NCBI GenBank assembly: GCA_038246575.1
Contig: JBBRVU010000001.1
Span: 62,001-126,000, forward strand
Length of the DNA stretch: 64,000 nucleotides
Reading direction: 5' to 3'
Origin: JACCUZ01 sp038246575
GTDB lineage: Bacteria; Actinomycetota; Actinomycetes; JACCUZ01
Shown here: piece by piece, positions 1-7,486 of the stretch
Numbering within the stretch: position 1 is the stretch's first letter
How the letters are laid out: each line of letters begins with the position of its first letter
Translations under genes and position numbers: made by a program
Notes under the pieces: model-generated
Seen by the model: only the letters and a program-made list of their open reading frames with translations
The model's database searches: none
Told to the model about the DNA's origin: nothing

Positions 1-933
1 GCCGTACTTCTCCAGCGGCACGAGATAGCTGCGGTAGTAGTCGTCGTAGATCCACCGCCGCCACATCTCGGCATAGCTTTCGCGGTCCTTGCGACGGTCC
101 TTCGTGCCGTACTCGATGAATGTGCCGATGGCCGCGTCGACCACCCGGTGGTTGTTCCACCAGGCGTAACGCAGGTCGCGCTCGAGCAGCTGGTGGTTGC
201 CCTCGTCTGCCAATGCCATCAGCAGCGTGGCGTACCCGTTGCTGATGTGGCGAGACTCGTCGGACTGCACAGAGTGGAAGACCGTCGGCAGCAAGTAGTC
301 ACCGTTGGCTGCCGCCTCGGCCGGCATCGCGACGAACAACGTGTTGGTGAAAGCTGTCTCGGCCACGATGGTGAGGTAGATGCTCGCCGCGGTGATGGCG
401 TCACCGGTGATGAAGCCCTCGGCGAACTGGCGGCCGATGGTGCCGCAGTAGTCGTTCTGGAAGTTTCGCAGGCTGTTGTTGAAGCCAGCCGGGTCGATGT
501 AGTTGTTCATGTACAGGCGCTTGAGGTTCTGCTGGATCGTCGAGTGCCTGACCTCGTCGATCATCTGGATGGCCTGGCCGTTGTGCAGCTCAGGGTTGGG
601 CACGTTGCGGAACAGCAGGGGCATGGCACGCGCTGCAGAGATCTCCGGCAGCGGGATGATGCTCAGGAACAGCTTCTGCCACTCAAGCCAGCGTTCCTGC
701 ACCTGACGGAACATGTTCCCGCGGATCGCTCCGTCGGCCGCTCCGTAGACGCGGTGGTCCTTCTCCTCCTGCATGGGGAAGTACGACCGGAGGACCTGCT
801 TGAGCGGGTCCTTCTTCTTGGCCTTCTGAAAGGTGTAGTCGGTCCCGTACTGGGAGACCGGCTCGTGGTAGAGGGGCTCCCAGGCCAGTTCCTGGATCTT
901 CTCGTGAGCCTTGGCCACACTTTGGCGACTCAT
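1..933 (-). CDS. prmA: Propane 2-monooxygenase hydroxylase large subunit (3' part outside window)
   Basis: This is the catalytic alpha subunit of a group-5 soluble di-iron monooxygenase (PrmA/MimA family), which oxidises propane, acetone or phenols with a reductase and coupling protein. The 311 residues present begin MSRQSVAKAH; the family is about 540 residues, so roughly 230 C-terminal residues and the partner genes lie beyond base 1. The di-iron ligand set is complete: Glu97, the first E-x-x-H (Glu127, His130), Glu192, and the second E-x-x-H (Glu226, His229). The ATG follows an AAGGAG at 5-nt spacing. It is the second gene of an operon that starts with the small gene at 1040-1288 and has its own upstream palindrome. 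Family assignment is firm; the actual substrate is not readable from sequence. Confidence 0.93.
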   Translation of the reverse strand, partial: MSRQSVAKAHEKIQELAWEPLYHEPVSQYGTDYTFQKAKKKDPLKQVLRSYFPMQEEKDHRVYGAADGAIRGNMFRQVQERWLEWQKLFLSIIPLPEISAARAMPLLFRNVPNPELHNGQAIQMIDEVRHSTIQQNLKRLYMNNYIDPAGFNNSLRNFQNDYCGTIGRQFAEGFITGDAITAASIYLTIVAETAFTNTLFVAMPAEAAANGDYLLPTVFHSVQSDESRHISNGYATLLMALADEGNHQLLERDLRYAWWNNHRVVDAAIGTFIEYGTKDRRKDRESYAEMWRRWIYDDYYRSYLVPLEKYG

Positions 934-996
934 CAGCACTCCTTGCGTCGGCTCGTTACGTCATGGACATCAGAACCCCGTCGCGAGCGTCCGGCG

Positions 997-1011
997 GTCT
1001 CAGTTTGAGAC
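997..1011. promoter_or_regulatory. 15-bp palindrome upstream of prmA (likely operator)
   Basis: Perfect inverted repeat GTCTCA-GTT-TGAGAC in the 106-bp gap upstream of prmA; its centre is 71 bp before the prmA start. The same arms recur at 1358-1372. Being next to an AcoR/MimR-type activator gene, it is probably that regulator's binding site (inference). Confidence 0.6.
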
Positions 1012-1039
1012 GCGGGACGCGGTCGAGCGGCGCGGCCCA

Positions 1040-1288
1040 TCAACCGTCCTCCAGGACGGCGGCTCGCAGCTCCGCCAGATGCGCGCGTACGTCGCGCACG
1101 ACCTCGCGGTTGCCTTCGGCCGCCGGTTCTATCCCGAGGGCGAGCAGCAACTGGTGGGCCGGCGGGCCCGGGTCACCGCTCTCGCCGAGCACGGGGTGCA
1201 GGCCCTGATCGGCGAGGTGGCGAAAGACCACGTTGACGATGCTCCACGGGTTGTACGTCTCGGGCTCAGCATGGTCCATTTCGGTCAT
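1040..1288 (-). CDS. Small conserved protein leading the propane monooxygenase operon
   Basis: An 82-residue acidic protein that starts MTEMDHAEPE at an ATG preceded by AGGAGGG at good spacing. It is soluble with no membrane segment or cysteine pair. The segment NPWSIVNVVFRHLADQGLHP looks like a compact helical domain, followed by a Pro-Gly turn and a second helix pair. It is co-directional with prmA (106-bp gap) and transcribed first. I do not recognise a named family; from memory similar small proteins accompany mycobacterial and rhodococcal mim/prm operons, but I could not check this. A role as an assembly or accessory factor is only a guess. Confidence 0.75.
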   Translation of the reverse strand: MTEMDHAEPETYNPWSIVNVVFRHLADQGLHPVLGESGDPGPPAHQLLLALGIEPAAEGNREVVRDVRAHLAELRAAVLEDG

Positions 1289-1357
1289 TTCGGACCCTCC
1301 TGGGCTGGTCGGACGCACGGCCTAAGGCCGTCCTACTCCCGCGGCGGAGGCGTCGGA

Positions 1358-1372
1358 GTCTCAATTTGAGAC
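1358..1372. promoter_or_regulatory. Second copy of the 15-bp palindrome, in the divergent regulator/operon gap
   Basis: Perfect inverted repeat GTCTCA-ATT-TGAGAC, differing from the copy at 997-1011 only in the 3-nt centre. It sits between the leftward small gene (start 1288, 77 bp from the centre) and the rightward activator (start 1452, about 87 bp). It is therefore placed to serve both the operon and activator autoregulation. Confidence 0.62.
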
Positions 1373-1451
1373 AGGTGCGGCCCCATTCGGCGCATAGTGT
1401 CGGAGGAGCCGGCCGCGCCGTTTCCGGACGTTGCGCGCCGGCGGGAGGTAG

Positions 1452-3269
1452 GTGGACCCCGTGCCGCGACTGCCCCGGACGCGCCCAGCAACATCAGACA
1501 GCGACGATCTCGCCGTGAGCAGGGTCCGTTTCCTGACCGCGGAGCCGATCGACCCCGCTGGCGTGCGGGCGCCGATCCTCGCCTCGTGGCAACGGTCCCG
1601 TCAGCTTCAGGTCGACGCCGACGAGATCGAGCTCCCGTACCTTCGCGACCCCGACATCGACACACCGCTGACCCGGACCGCCCTGCCCGTCCTGCGCAAC
1701 CTCAGGGAAGCCCTGGACGGGCAGCCGGTGAGCATCATCCTGACCGACCCGGCCGGGCTCGTCCTGAGCCGGATGACAGCGGACAACGACCTTCAGCGGC
1801 ACCTCGACCGCGTCCTGCTGGCTCCCGGGTTCAGCTACGCCGAGGAGTTCGTAGGCACCAACGGCATCGGGACCGCACTGGAGGTCGGGGCCCCCACCCA
1901 CGTGTTCGGCCACGAGCACTACGCCGAGCACCTCGAGGACCTCGCCTGTGCTGGTGTGCCCATTCACCATCCCGTGTCCGGCCGCACCGTCGGAGTGGTC
2001 GACCTCACGTGCTGGCGAAAGGACGCCGGGTCGTTGCTCCTGACCCTGGCCAAGACGACGGCCGAGCAGATCAGGCAGGCCCTGCTCGCCGAGACGAGCG
2101 TGCACGAGCTCGAGCTGCTGCACGAGTACGTTCGAACATGCCGCCGGATGACTGGCATCGTGTTCGCCCTCAACAACGACGTGGTGATGCTCAACGACTA
2201 CGCACGTGCGGTCTTGGACCCCGCGGACCAGGCCGCGCTCCTGAGCCGGGCTCCTGAGGCGTTCGCCCCCGGGCACTGCACATCCATGGACGTGCCGCTG
2301 CCCAGCGGGATGATGGCCAGGATGCATTGCCGGCTCGTGCCGGGCACCGACGGCACTGCCGGCCTTGTGGTCCACGCCAAGCTGCGCCACCCCCCCACCG
2401 AGGTCACCGAGATCCGACCCTCGGCGCCTATGGGACAGCTTCCGGGCCTCGTCGGGTCAGCGCCGACGTGGTTGCGCGCTTGCCGCGAGGTCGAGCAGGT
2501 CTATCGCAGCGGCGACTGGCTTGCCCTGGAAGGTGAACCCGGCGTCGGCAAGCTCGCCATCCTCCGCGCGGTCCAGCTGCGCCGCCAGCCGGTGGGCAGG
2601 CTCGAGGTCCTCGACGGCGGACAGGCTGGGCCGGATGCCCGGTGGAACGGGAGCGTTCGCGAGACCCTGTACGGCGGCATCGACAGCGTGGTCATCCAGC
2701 ACGTCGACCGCATGTCGGGCCCGCGGTTGCGTGGCCTTTCCGCGGCCCTGCAGGAGGCGAGGACGGCTGAGCGCGACCAGCCGCTGTGGGTCGCCGTCAC
2801 CCTCGGTGCCGGCAGCCCGGCAGCCGAACTCGAACCGCTGCTGAGACTGTTCCCCAGCACCGTCGAGGTCCCGGCGCTCCGCCTGCACCTGGACGACCTG
2901 CCGCAGCTTGTCTCGCTCTTCCTGGCCAGACTCGGTCATAGCGGACATCTCGCCTGTTCTCCGGAAGCCATGCAGATGTTGATGCGGTCGAGCTGGCCGG
3001 GCAACGCCGCGCAGCTGCACGACATGCTCCGCCAGGTCGTACATCATCGACGCGCCGGGACCATCCAGCCCGCCGACCTACCAGCCGAGGCCCGATCCGT
3101 CTCGCGTCGGCGGCTGAGCAACCTCGAGGTCATGGAGCGGGACGCCATCGTGCGGGCACTAGGGGACGCGAACGGCAACAAGGTCCAGGCCGCCCGGACC
3201 CTGGGCATGTCGCGCGCATCGATCTATCGCAAGATCCGCGAGTTCGGGATCGTCGTGAGTGACGTATGA
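1452..3269 (+). CDS. AcoR/MimR-type transcriptional activator (GAF-AAA-Fis HTH)
   Basis: Regulator of 605 residues, probable activator of the divergent monooxygenase operon. Residues ~40-215 form a GAF-type sensory region containing FVGTNGIGTALE, the signature of AcoR-like proteins. Residues ~328-540 are a reduced AAA+ domain with a Walker A-like GEPGVGKL at 361-368. Residues 560-600 are a Fis-type helix-turn-helix (NKVQAARTLGMSRASIYRKI). The sigma-54 contact loop GAFTGA of true NtrC proteins is absent, as expected in actinobacteria, which generally lack sigma-54. The GTG at 1452 lies only 3 nt after GGGAGGT; the GTG at 1461 is an equally plausible start. Confidence 0.88.
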   Translation: MDPVPRLPRTRPATSDSDDLAVSRVRFLTAEPIDPAGVRAPILASWQRSRQLQVDADEIELPYLRDPDIDTPLTRTALPVLRNLREALDGQPVSIILTDPAGLVLSRMTADNDLQRHLDRVLLAPGFSYAEEFVGTNGIGTALEVGAPTHVFGHEHYAEHLEDLACAGVPIHHPVSGRTVGVVDLTCWRKDAGSLLLTLAKTTAEQIRQALLAETSVHELELLHEYVRTCRRMTGIVFALNNDVVMLNDYARAVLDPADQAALLSRAPEAFAPGHCTSMDVPLPSGMMARMHCRLVPGTDGTAGLVVHAKLRHPPTEVTEIRPSAPMGQLPGLVGSAPTWLRACREVEQVYRSGDWLALEGEPGVGKLAILRAVQLRRQPVGRLEVLDGGQAGPDARWNGSVRETLYGGIDSVVIQHVDRMSGPRLRGLSAALQEARTAERDQPLWVAVTLGAGSPAAELEPLLRLFPSTVEVPALRLHLDDLPQLVSLFLARLGHSGHLACSPEAMQMLMRSSWPGNAAQLHDMLRQVVHHRRAGTIQPADLPAEARSVSRRRLSNLEVMERDAIVRALGDANGNKVQAARTLGMSRASIYRKIREFGIVVSDV

Positions 3270-3493
3270 CCACGCTCGGTGGCCCACACGCGTCCGGCGC
3301 CGGCCCTCGCCCCCACCCGCACACTCGGAACCTGAGCCGGCTGGCCGTCGGCATGACTCTCTACGCCTTGGCACTGGCTCAGGCGGGGGTCTGGATCGTC
3401 GAGGGTCGGTGGGTCGAAGGTGCGGTGCTCGGCCTGTTCGTCGTGCTGACCACGGTGCTGGTCGCGAGGTCGACGACCTGGCGGGTGCTGTAG
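3266..3493 (+). CDS. Small two-helix membrane protein
   Basis: A 75-residue frame whose ATG overlaps the activator's stop codon (ATGA), suggesting translational coupling. After a polar, histidine- and proline-rich N-terminus of about 22 residues there are two hydrophobic stretches (about 27-45 and 51-67) with a short loop between them, ending in a basic tail. It resembles generic actinobacterial small membrane proteins; no family recognised. Its role, if any, in the alkane locus is unknown. Confidence 0.55.
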   Translation: MTTLGGPHASGAGPRPHPHTRNLSRLAVGMTLYALALAQAGVWIVEGRWVEGAVLGLFVVLTTVLVARSTTWRVL

Positions 3494-3524
3494 CCCACCA
3501 GCCGAGCGGCGCAGTTGGCCGTCA

Positions 3525-3911
3525 TCAGAGCCTGGCCATGAACCGCTCGCGGTCGACCACGACGCGAGTGATCTGACCCCGGGCGATGGCCACCGTGGCG
3601 CCGGCCGACTCCTGCTCGGCGATCACCTCGAAGCGCAGCAGCCGCCCGTCGACGTGCACCAGGTCGGCCCGGACCGCGATCTCGGTGCCGACGGCGCTCG
3701 CTCTCTCGTGGGCGATGTCGACGCGCGTACCTACGGACGTACGGGCCGGGTCGAGGTCGGGGCCGATGGCAGCGACAGCGGCCTGTTCGCACCAGGCAAT
3801 GAGCCGCGGCGTCCCGAGCACCTCGAGGTCGCCGCTTCCCAGGGCCAGCGCGGTGTCCTCCAGCGAGACCCGGTGCGACACAACGGCATGTGCTCCGGGC
3901 TGCACCGTCAT
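3525..3911 (-). CDS. Hotdog-fold thioesterase (FlK-like)
   Basis: A 128-residue single-domain protein resembling the fluoroacetyl-CoA thioesterase-like group of hotdog hydrolases. The pattern LGSGDLEVLGTPRLIAWCEQA matches the N-terminal helix and active-site region, followed by a GTRVDIAHERAS strand typical of the family. Likely hydrolyses an acyl-CoA, or is a paralogue without known substrate. It is convergent with the membrane protein at 3266 and divergent (19-bp gap) from the bsaP-like gene, so the two share a very short promoter region. Confidence 0.8.
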   Translation of the reverse strand: MTVQPGAHAVVSHRVSLEDTALALGSGDLEVLGTPRLIAWCEQAAVAAIGPDLDPARTSVGTRVDIAHERASAVGTEIAVRADLVHVDGRLLRFEVIAEQESAGATVAIARGQITRVVVDRERFMARL

Positions 3912-3929
3912 CTGGCTAGCCTACGGCGC

Positions 3930-4118
3930 GTGGTGGACGAACAGCCGTGGTGCGAGCAGTGCGGGGAGCCCGCAGCTGCAGACCACACCCGATGCCTGGT
4001 CCGCGGGGAGCTGGAGCCCCCCCGCTACTGCGGGTGGTGCAGACGCCGGATGGTCGTGCAGGTGCTGCCGCGCGGCTGGTCGGCGCGGTGCAGCGAGCAC
4101 GGGGTCCGGGCCGGCTGA
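3930..4118 (+). CDS. bsaP: Biotin synthase auxiliary protein BsaP-like
   Basis: A 62-residue cysteine-rich protein with two clusters: CEQC near the N-terminus and CGWC followed by RRMVVQVLPRGWSARCSEHG. The block EPPRYC-x2-C-x-RRMVVQV...GW-ARCS-HG is the hallmark of the actinobacterial biotin synthase auxiliary protein (mycobacterial Rv1590 type), reported to support the Fe-S chemistry of BioB. GTG start; an alternative GTG is one codon later. bsaP normally lies beside bioB, but here it stands alone near a biotin carboxylase and BCCP. It may have arisen by relocation or duplication. Confidence 0.78.
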   Translation: MVDEQPWCEQCGEPAAADHTRCLVRGELEPPRYCGWCRRRMVVQVLPRGWSARCSEHGVRAG

Positions 4119-4120
4119 GC

Positions 4121-5245
4121 TCAGGCGACGAGACCGAGCCGACGCAGCTCGACCGTAAGGTCGTGCGGGCTCGTCGAGGCACCCATGGCTGCGTCGAGAG
4201 TGATCACACCGTCGCGGATGAGCGTGACGAGGTGCTGGTCGAAGGTCTGCATCCCGTAGTACGTCCCCTCCTTGATCAGGTCCGAGATCGTGGAGGTCTT
4301 GTCCGGGTCGGCGATGGCGTCCGCGATGCGGCCGGTGGCGACGCAGATCTCCATGGCCACACATCGGCCCTGGCCGTCGGCGCGGGGCACCAGGCGCTGG
4401 CAGATGATGCCGCGCAGGGCACCGGCCAGCGACAGCCGGACCTGCTTCTGCTCGTGGGGCGGGAAGAAGTCGATGACCCGGGTGATCGTCTCCGCGGCAT
4501 CGGTGGTGTGCAGCGTCGACATGACGAAGTGGCCGGTCTCGGAGGCGCCCAGCGCCGCCTTGACGGTCTCGTGGTCACGCATCTCGCCGACGAGGATGAC
4601 GTCGGGGTCCTGGCGCATGGCAGCCCGTAGGGCCACCGAGAAGTCGGCGGTGTCCAGCCGGACCTCGCGCTGGTTGATCATCGACATCTTGTCGAAGTGC
4701 AGGACCTCGATCGGGTCCTCGATCGTGACGACGTGGACCTCGCGGTTGTTGTTGATCTGGTCGATCATGCCCGCCAGAGTCGTGGTCTTGCCGGATCCGG
4801 TCGGGCCGGTGACGAGCACCAGACCCCGCGGCTCCATGGCCAGCGCGGTGATGACGGGCGGGAGACCGAGATCATCGAGCGGGATGGCGCCGACGCTCAC
4901 TCGGCGGAAGACCATGCCGGCCGATCCCCGGGAGCGGAACGCGTTGACCCGGAAACGACCCAGACCCGGCACCGAGTAGGCGAAGTCGGCCTCGTTGACC
5001 TTCGCGAACTCATCGACCAGGTCGGCGCGCAGCACCTCGTTGACCATGTGCTCGGTGTCAGCGGGCGTCAGGTTGGGCGCCTGCAGCTTGCGCAGCCGGC
5101 CATCGATGCGTACGCGAGGAGGTGATCCGACCTTGACGTGGAGGTCTGATCCGCCGACCTCGCTGAGGGCACGAAGAAACGGCACGACTGACAGGGGCTG
5201 TTCCGATCCGCTCACCATGGCATCTTCGGGACCGGCCGCCCCCAT
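4121..5245 (-). CDS. pilT: PilT-family twitching motility ATPase
   Basis: A 374-residue secretion-type ATPase that in type IV pilus systems powers pilus retraction on the cytoplasmic side of the membrane. Walker A is GPTGSGKT at 147-154, followed by the Asp box around TIEDPIE, then ALRAAMRQDPDVILVGEMRD (Walker B region) and the His box near STLHTTDA. Length and motif order match PilT rather than PilB. The ATG at 5245 gives 374 residues; the ATG at 5218 (MVSGSEQ) is an alternative, and neither has a strong ribosome site. No pilin, PilB or PilC gene is in the window. Confidence 0.92.
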   Translation of the reverse strand: MGAAGPEDAMVSGSEQPLSVVPFLRALSEVGGSDLHVKVGSPPRVRIDGRLRKLQAPNLTPADTEHMVNEVLRADLVDEFAKVNEADFAYSVPGLGRFRVNAFRSRGSAGMVFRRVSVGAIPLDDLGLPPVITALAMEPRGLVLVTGPTGSGKTTTLAGMIDQINNNREVHVVTIEDPIEVLHFDKMSMINQREVRLDTADFSVALRAAMRQDPDVILVGEMRDHETVKAALGASETGHFVMSTLHTTDAAETITRVIDFFPPHEQKQVRLSLAGALRGIICQRLVPRADGQGRCVAMEICVATGRIADAIADPDKTSTISDLIKEGTYYGMQTFDQHLVTLIRDGVITLDAAMGASTSPHDLTVELRRLGLVA

Positions 5246-5260
5246 CTTGAGGGGGCGGGG

Positions 5261-5485
5261 TCAGTCGATGACGGCGAGGATGTCGCCTTCCTGGACGACA
5301 TCGCCCTCGGCCACATGCATCGAGGCGACCGTCCCGTCACTCTCTGCTAGGACCGGGATCTCCATCTTCATCGACTCGAGGATGACCAGCGTGTCGCCGT
5401 CGGCAATCGTGTCACCCTCGGTGACGAGGACCTTCCAGACGTTGGCCACCATTTCGGCCCGGATCTCTGCCACGCGAGCATCCAA
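5261..5485 (-). CDS. Biotin/lipoyl attachment protein (BCCP)
   Basis: A stand-alone 74-residue biotinyl domain; residues 36-42 carry the biotinylation motif ESMKMEI with Lys40 the acceptor (numbered from the TTG at 5485). It carries carboxybiotin between a biotin carboxylase and a carboxyltransferase. The GTG at 5473, giving MAEIRAEMVANVW, is a credible alternative start. It lies 23 bp downstream of the biotin carboxylase on the same strand, so the two probably form a pair. No carboxyltransferase gene is nearby; the acyl-CoA acceptor is therefore unknown. Confidence 0.88.
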   Translation of the reverse strand: MDARVAEIRAEMVANVWKVLVTEGDTIADGDTLVILESMKMEIPVLAESDGTVASMHVAEGDVVQEGDILAVID

Positions 5486-5508
5486 CCACAGAGCCCTCGT
5501 CGGCGAGG

Positions 5509-6849
5509 TCAGGACCGCATCCGGCCGACGATGCCGGTGTCGTAGTCACCAGATGTGAACTCCGGGTTCTCGAGGAGCTCGGCGAAGAAGGTCAGGTTGC
5601 TCTTGGGTCCCTCGACGCGAAAGGCGGCGACCGCCGCCCGGGCCCGGTCCAGCGCCTGGTCCCGGTCGGCGCCGTGCACGATGAGCTTGGCCATCAGCGA
5701 GTCGTAGTGGGGGGTGACGGTCGTCCCGGCCGCGTAGCCGGAGTCGACCCGGACGCCAGGGCCCCTCGGCTCATCCCAGACAGTCACGGCGCCGGGCCCG
5801 GGAAAGAAGCGCTTGGGGTCTTCGGCGTTGACCCGGAGCTCGATCGCGTGCCCTGCCGGCTGCACTGCGTCGGGGTCGAAGCTCACCGGCTCGCCGGCGG
5901 CCACGAGCAGCTGCTGCTCCACCAGGTCGATGCCGTAGACCGCTTCGGTGACCGGGTGCTCCACCTGCAGCCGGGTGTTCATCTCCAGGAAGACGAACTC
6001 GCCGGTCTCCACGTCGAGCAGGCACTCCACCGTGCCGGCGTTGCGATAGCCCACCGCCTCGGCCGTGCGGACCGCCGCGTCGAGCATCCGCGCGCGCAGC
6101 TCGGGGCCGACAGCGGGGGACGGCGACTCCTCGACGAGCTTCTGGTTGCGCCGCTGCACCGAGCAGTCCCGCTCCCCCAGTGCGACGACGCGCCCGTCGG
6201 CGAGGCCGAGCACCTGCACCTCGACATGGCGTACGCGGGGGAAGTACCGCTCCAGCAGGACGGCCGGGTCGCCGAACATCCGCGCAGCGAAGGCCTGCAC
6301 CCTCTCGAACTCGCCGCCGAGTGCGTCCGCGTCGGCGGCCACCGCCATCCCCATGCCCCCGCCGCCGGCTGAGGCCTTGACCATCAGCGGGAACCCGATC
6401 TCCGCTGCCGCCGCAAGGGCCGCCGACAGGTCCGACACCGGCTCGCGCGTGCCGCGTGACACCGAGACCCCGGCAGCCGCCACCAGGTTGCGGGCCCGGA
6501 TCTTGTCCCCCATCGACTCCATCGCATCGGGACCGGGACCGATCCAGACGAGTCCGGCCTCCTGAACGCGACGGGCGAACCCCGCGTCCTCCGCCAGGAA
6601 CCCGTAGCCCGGATGGACGGCCTGTGCTCCGGTCCGGCGAGCCGCGTCAATCAGGGCCTCGGCGTTCCGATAGCTCTCGGCCGGCGCGGCCGGACCGATG
6701 GGCACGGCCTCGTCGGCCTCCCGGACGTAGGGCAGATCACCGTCGACTTCTGAGTGGACGGCGACTGCGCGCATCCCGAGCCGCTGGACGGTGCGGATGA
6801 CGCGGCGGGCGATCTCGCCCCGGTTGGCGACGAGAACGGTGTCGAACAC
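5509..6849 (-). CDS. accC: Biotin carboxylase subunit of an acyl-CoA carboxylase
   Basis: A 446-residue ATP-grasp enzyme that carboxylates biotin on BCCP using ATP and bicarbonate. The N-terminus VFDTVLVANRGEIARRV is the family's invariant start. KASAGGGGMGM is the glycine-rich ATP loop, EMNTRLQVEHPVTE the catalytic loop, and the C-terminal subdomain ends near GYDTGIVGRMRS-type sequence. The GTG at 6849 follows GGGAGG; the frame stays open to 7317, but that part is Ser/Thr/Pro shadow sequence of the opposite gene. Length matches AccC (about 450). No biotinyl domain is fused; BCCP follows as a separate gene. Confidence 0.93.
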   Translation of the reverse strand: MFDTVLVANRGEIARRVIRTVQRLGMRAVAVHSEVDGDLPYVREADEAVPIGPAAPAESYRNAEALIDAARRTGAQAVHPGYGFLAEDAGFARRVQEAGLVWIGPGPDAMESMGDKIRARNLVAAAGVSVSRGTREPVSDLSAALAAAAEIGFPLMVKASAGGGGMGMAVAADADALGGEFERVQAFAARMFGDPAVLLERYFPRVRHVEVQVLGLADGRVVALGERDCSVQRRNQKLVEESPSPAVGPELRARMLDAAVRTAEAVGYRNAGTVECLLDVETGEFVFLEMNTRLQVEHPVTEAVYGIDLVEQQLLVAAGEPVSFDPDAVQPAGHAIELRVNAEDPKRFFPGPGAVTVWDEPRGPGVRVDSGYAAGTTVTPHYDSLMAKLIVHGADRDQALDRARAAVAAFRVEGPKSNLTFFAELLENPEFTSGDYDTGIVGRMRS

Positions 6850-6898
6850 GGCTGGCGGCCTCCCGGCTGCGATGACGTCGGCAGGCGAGACTAGCGGG

Positions 6899-7486
6899 GT
6901 GGTGCTCGTCGTGCTGGTCGCCGGTCTCGCCGCGCTGGTGGCCGTCCTCACCGGTGGGGCGAGGCTGGCCGGGATGCGGATCCGGGCGGTGCGGCTGCTG
7001 GTGGCCGCCGCGGCGGTCCAGCTGGGCACGTCGGTGCTGGCCCCGGAGTCCGGGCTGGCGCGCGGTTCGTCGCTCGTCGCAACGACACTGCTGGTGGCCC
7101 TGTTCGTCTTCGGCAACCGCGCGGTGGCGGGGACTCCCCTGGTCGCGGCGGGTCTGCTGCTGAACGTGGTCGTGGTGATCGCGAACGGCGCGATGCCGGT
7201 GTCGCACTGGGCAGCCGAGCGCGCCGGGTTGAGCCGAGCCGACCTGGGACTGGCCGGAGACGCCATGCGCGAGCCGGCCCGCGGCTCGACGAGGGTGAGG
7301 TTCCTCGGCGACGTCATACCGGTTGCTCTGCCGATCCGACCCCAGGTGGTCAGCCCGGGAGACGTGCTCGTCGCGGCCGGGATCGGCTTGCTGCTGGTGT
7401 CTGCCCGCGGCGCTCAGCCGCGCAGGCGGACCGAGCGCTCGACGACCTTTGACAGCGACTCGACGACCATCGGGTCGTACTCGTAG
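6899..7486 (+). CDS. DUF5317 integral membrane protein
   Basis: About 195 residues with four to five hydrophobic segments in the first two thirds. The motifs IANGAMP and FLGDVIPVALP followed by VSPGDVLVAAGIG are typical of DUF5317 proteins. GTG at 6899 is taken as start; GTG 6902 and ATG 6872 are alternatives. It diverges from accC and its last 73 bp overlap, tail to tail, the HD-domain gene on the other strand. From memory DUF5317 genes are often beside HD-GYP genes, which makes the neighbourhood notable; the function is unknown. Confidence 0.75.
   Translation: MVLVVLVAGLAALVAVLTGGARLAGMRIRAVRLLVAAAAVQLGTSVLAPESGLARGSSLVATTLLVALFVFGNRAVAGTPLVAAGLLLNVVVVIANGAMPVSHWAAERAGLSRADLGLAGDAMREPARGSTRVRFLGDVIPVALPIRPQVVSPGDVLVAAGIGLLLVSARGAQPRRRTERSTTFDSDSTTIGSYS

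Noticed and set aside
1289..1451. A sigma-54 promoter in front of the monooxygenase operon
   Set aside because: No GG-N10-GC element at the right position was seen, and actinobacteria generally lack sigma-54.
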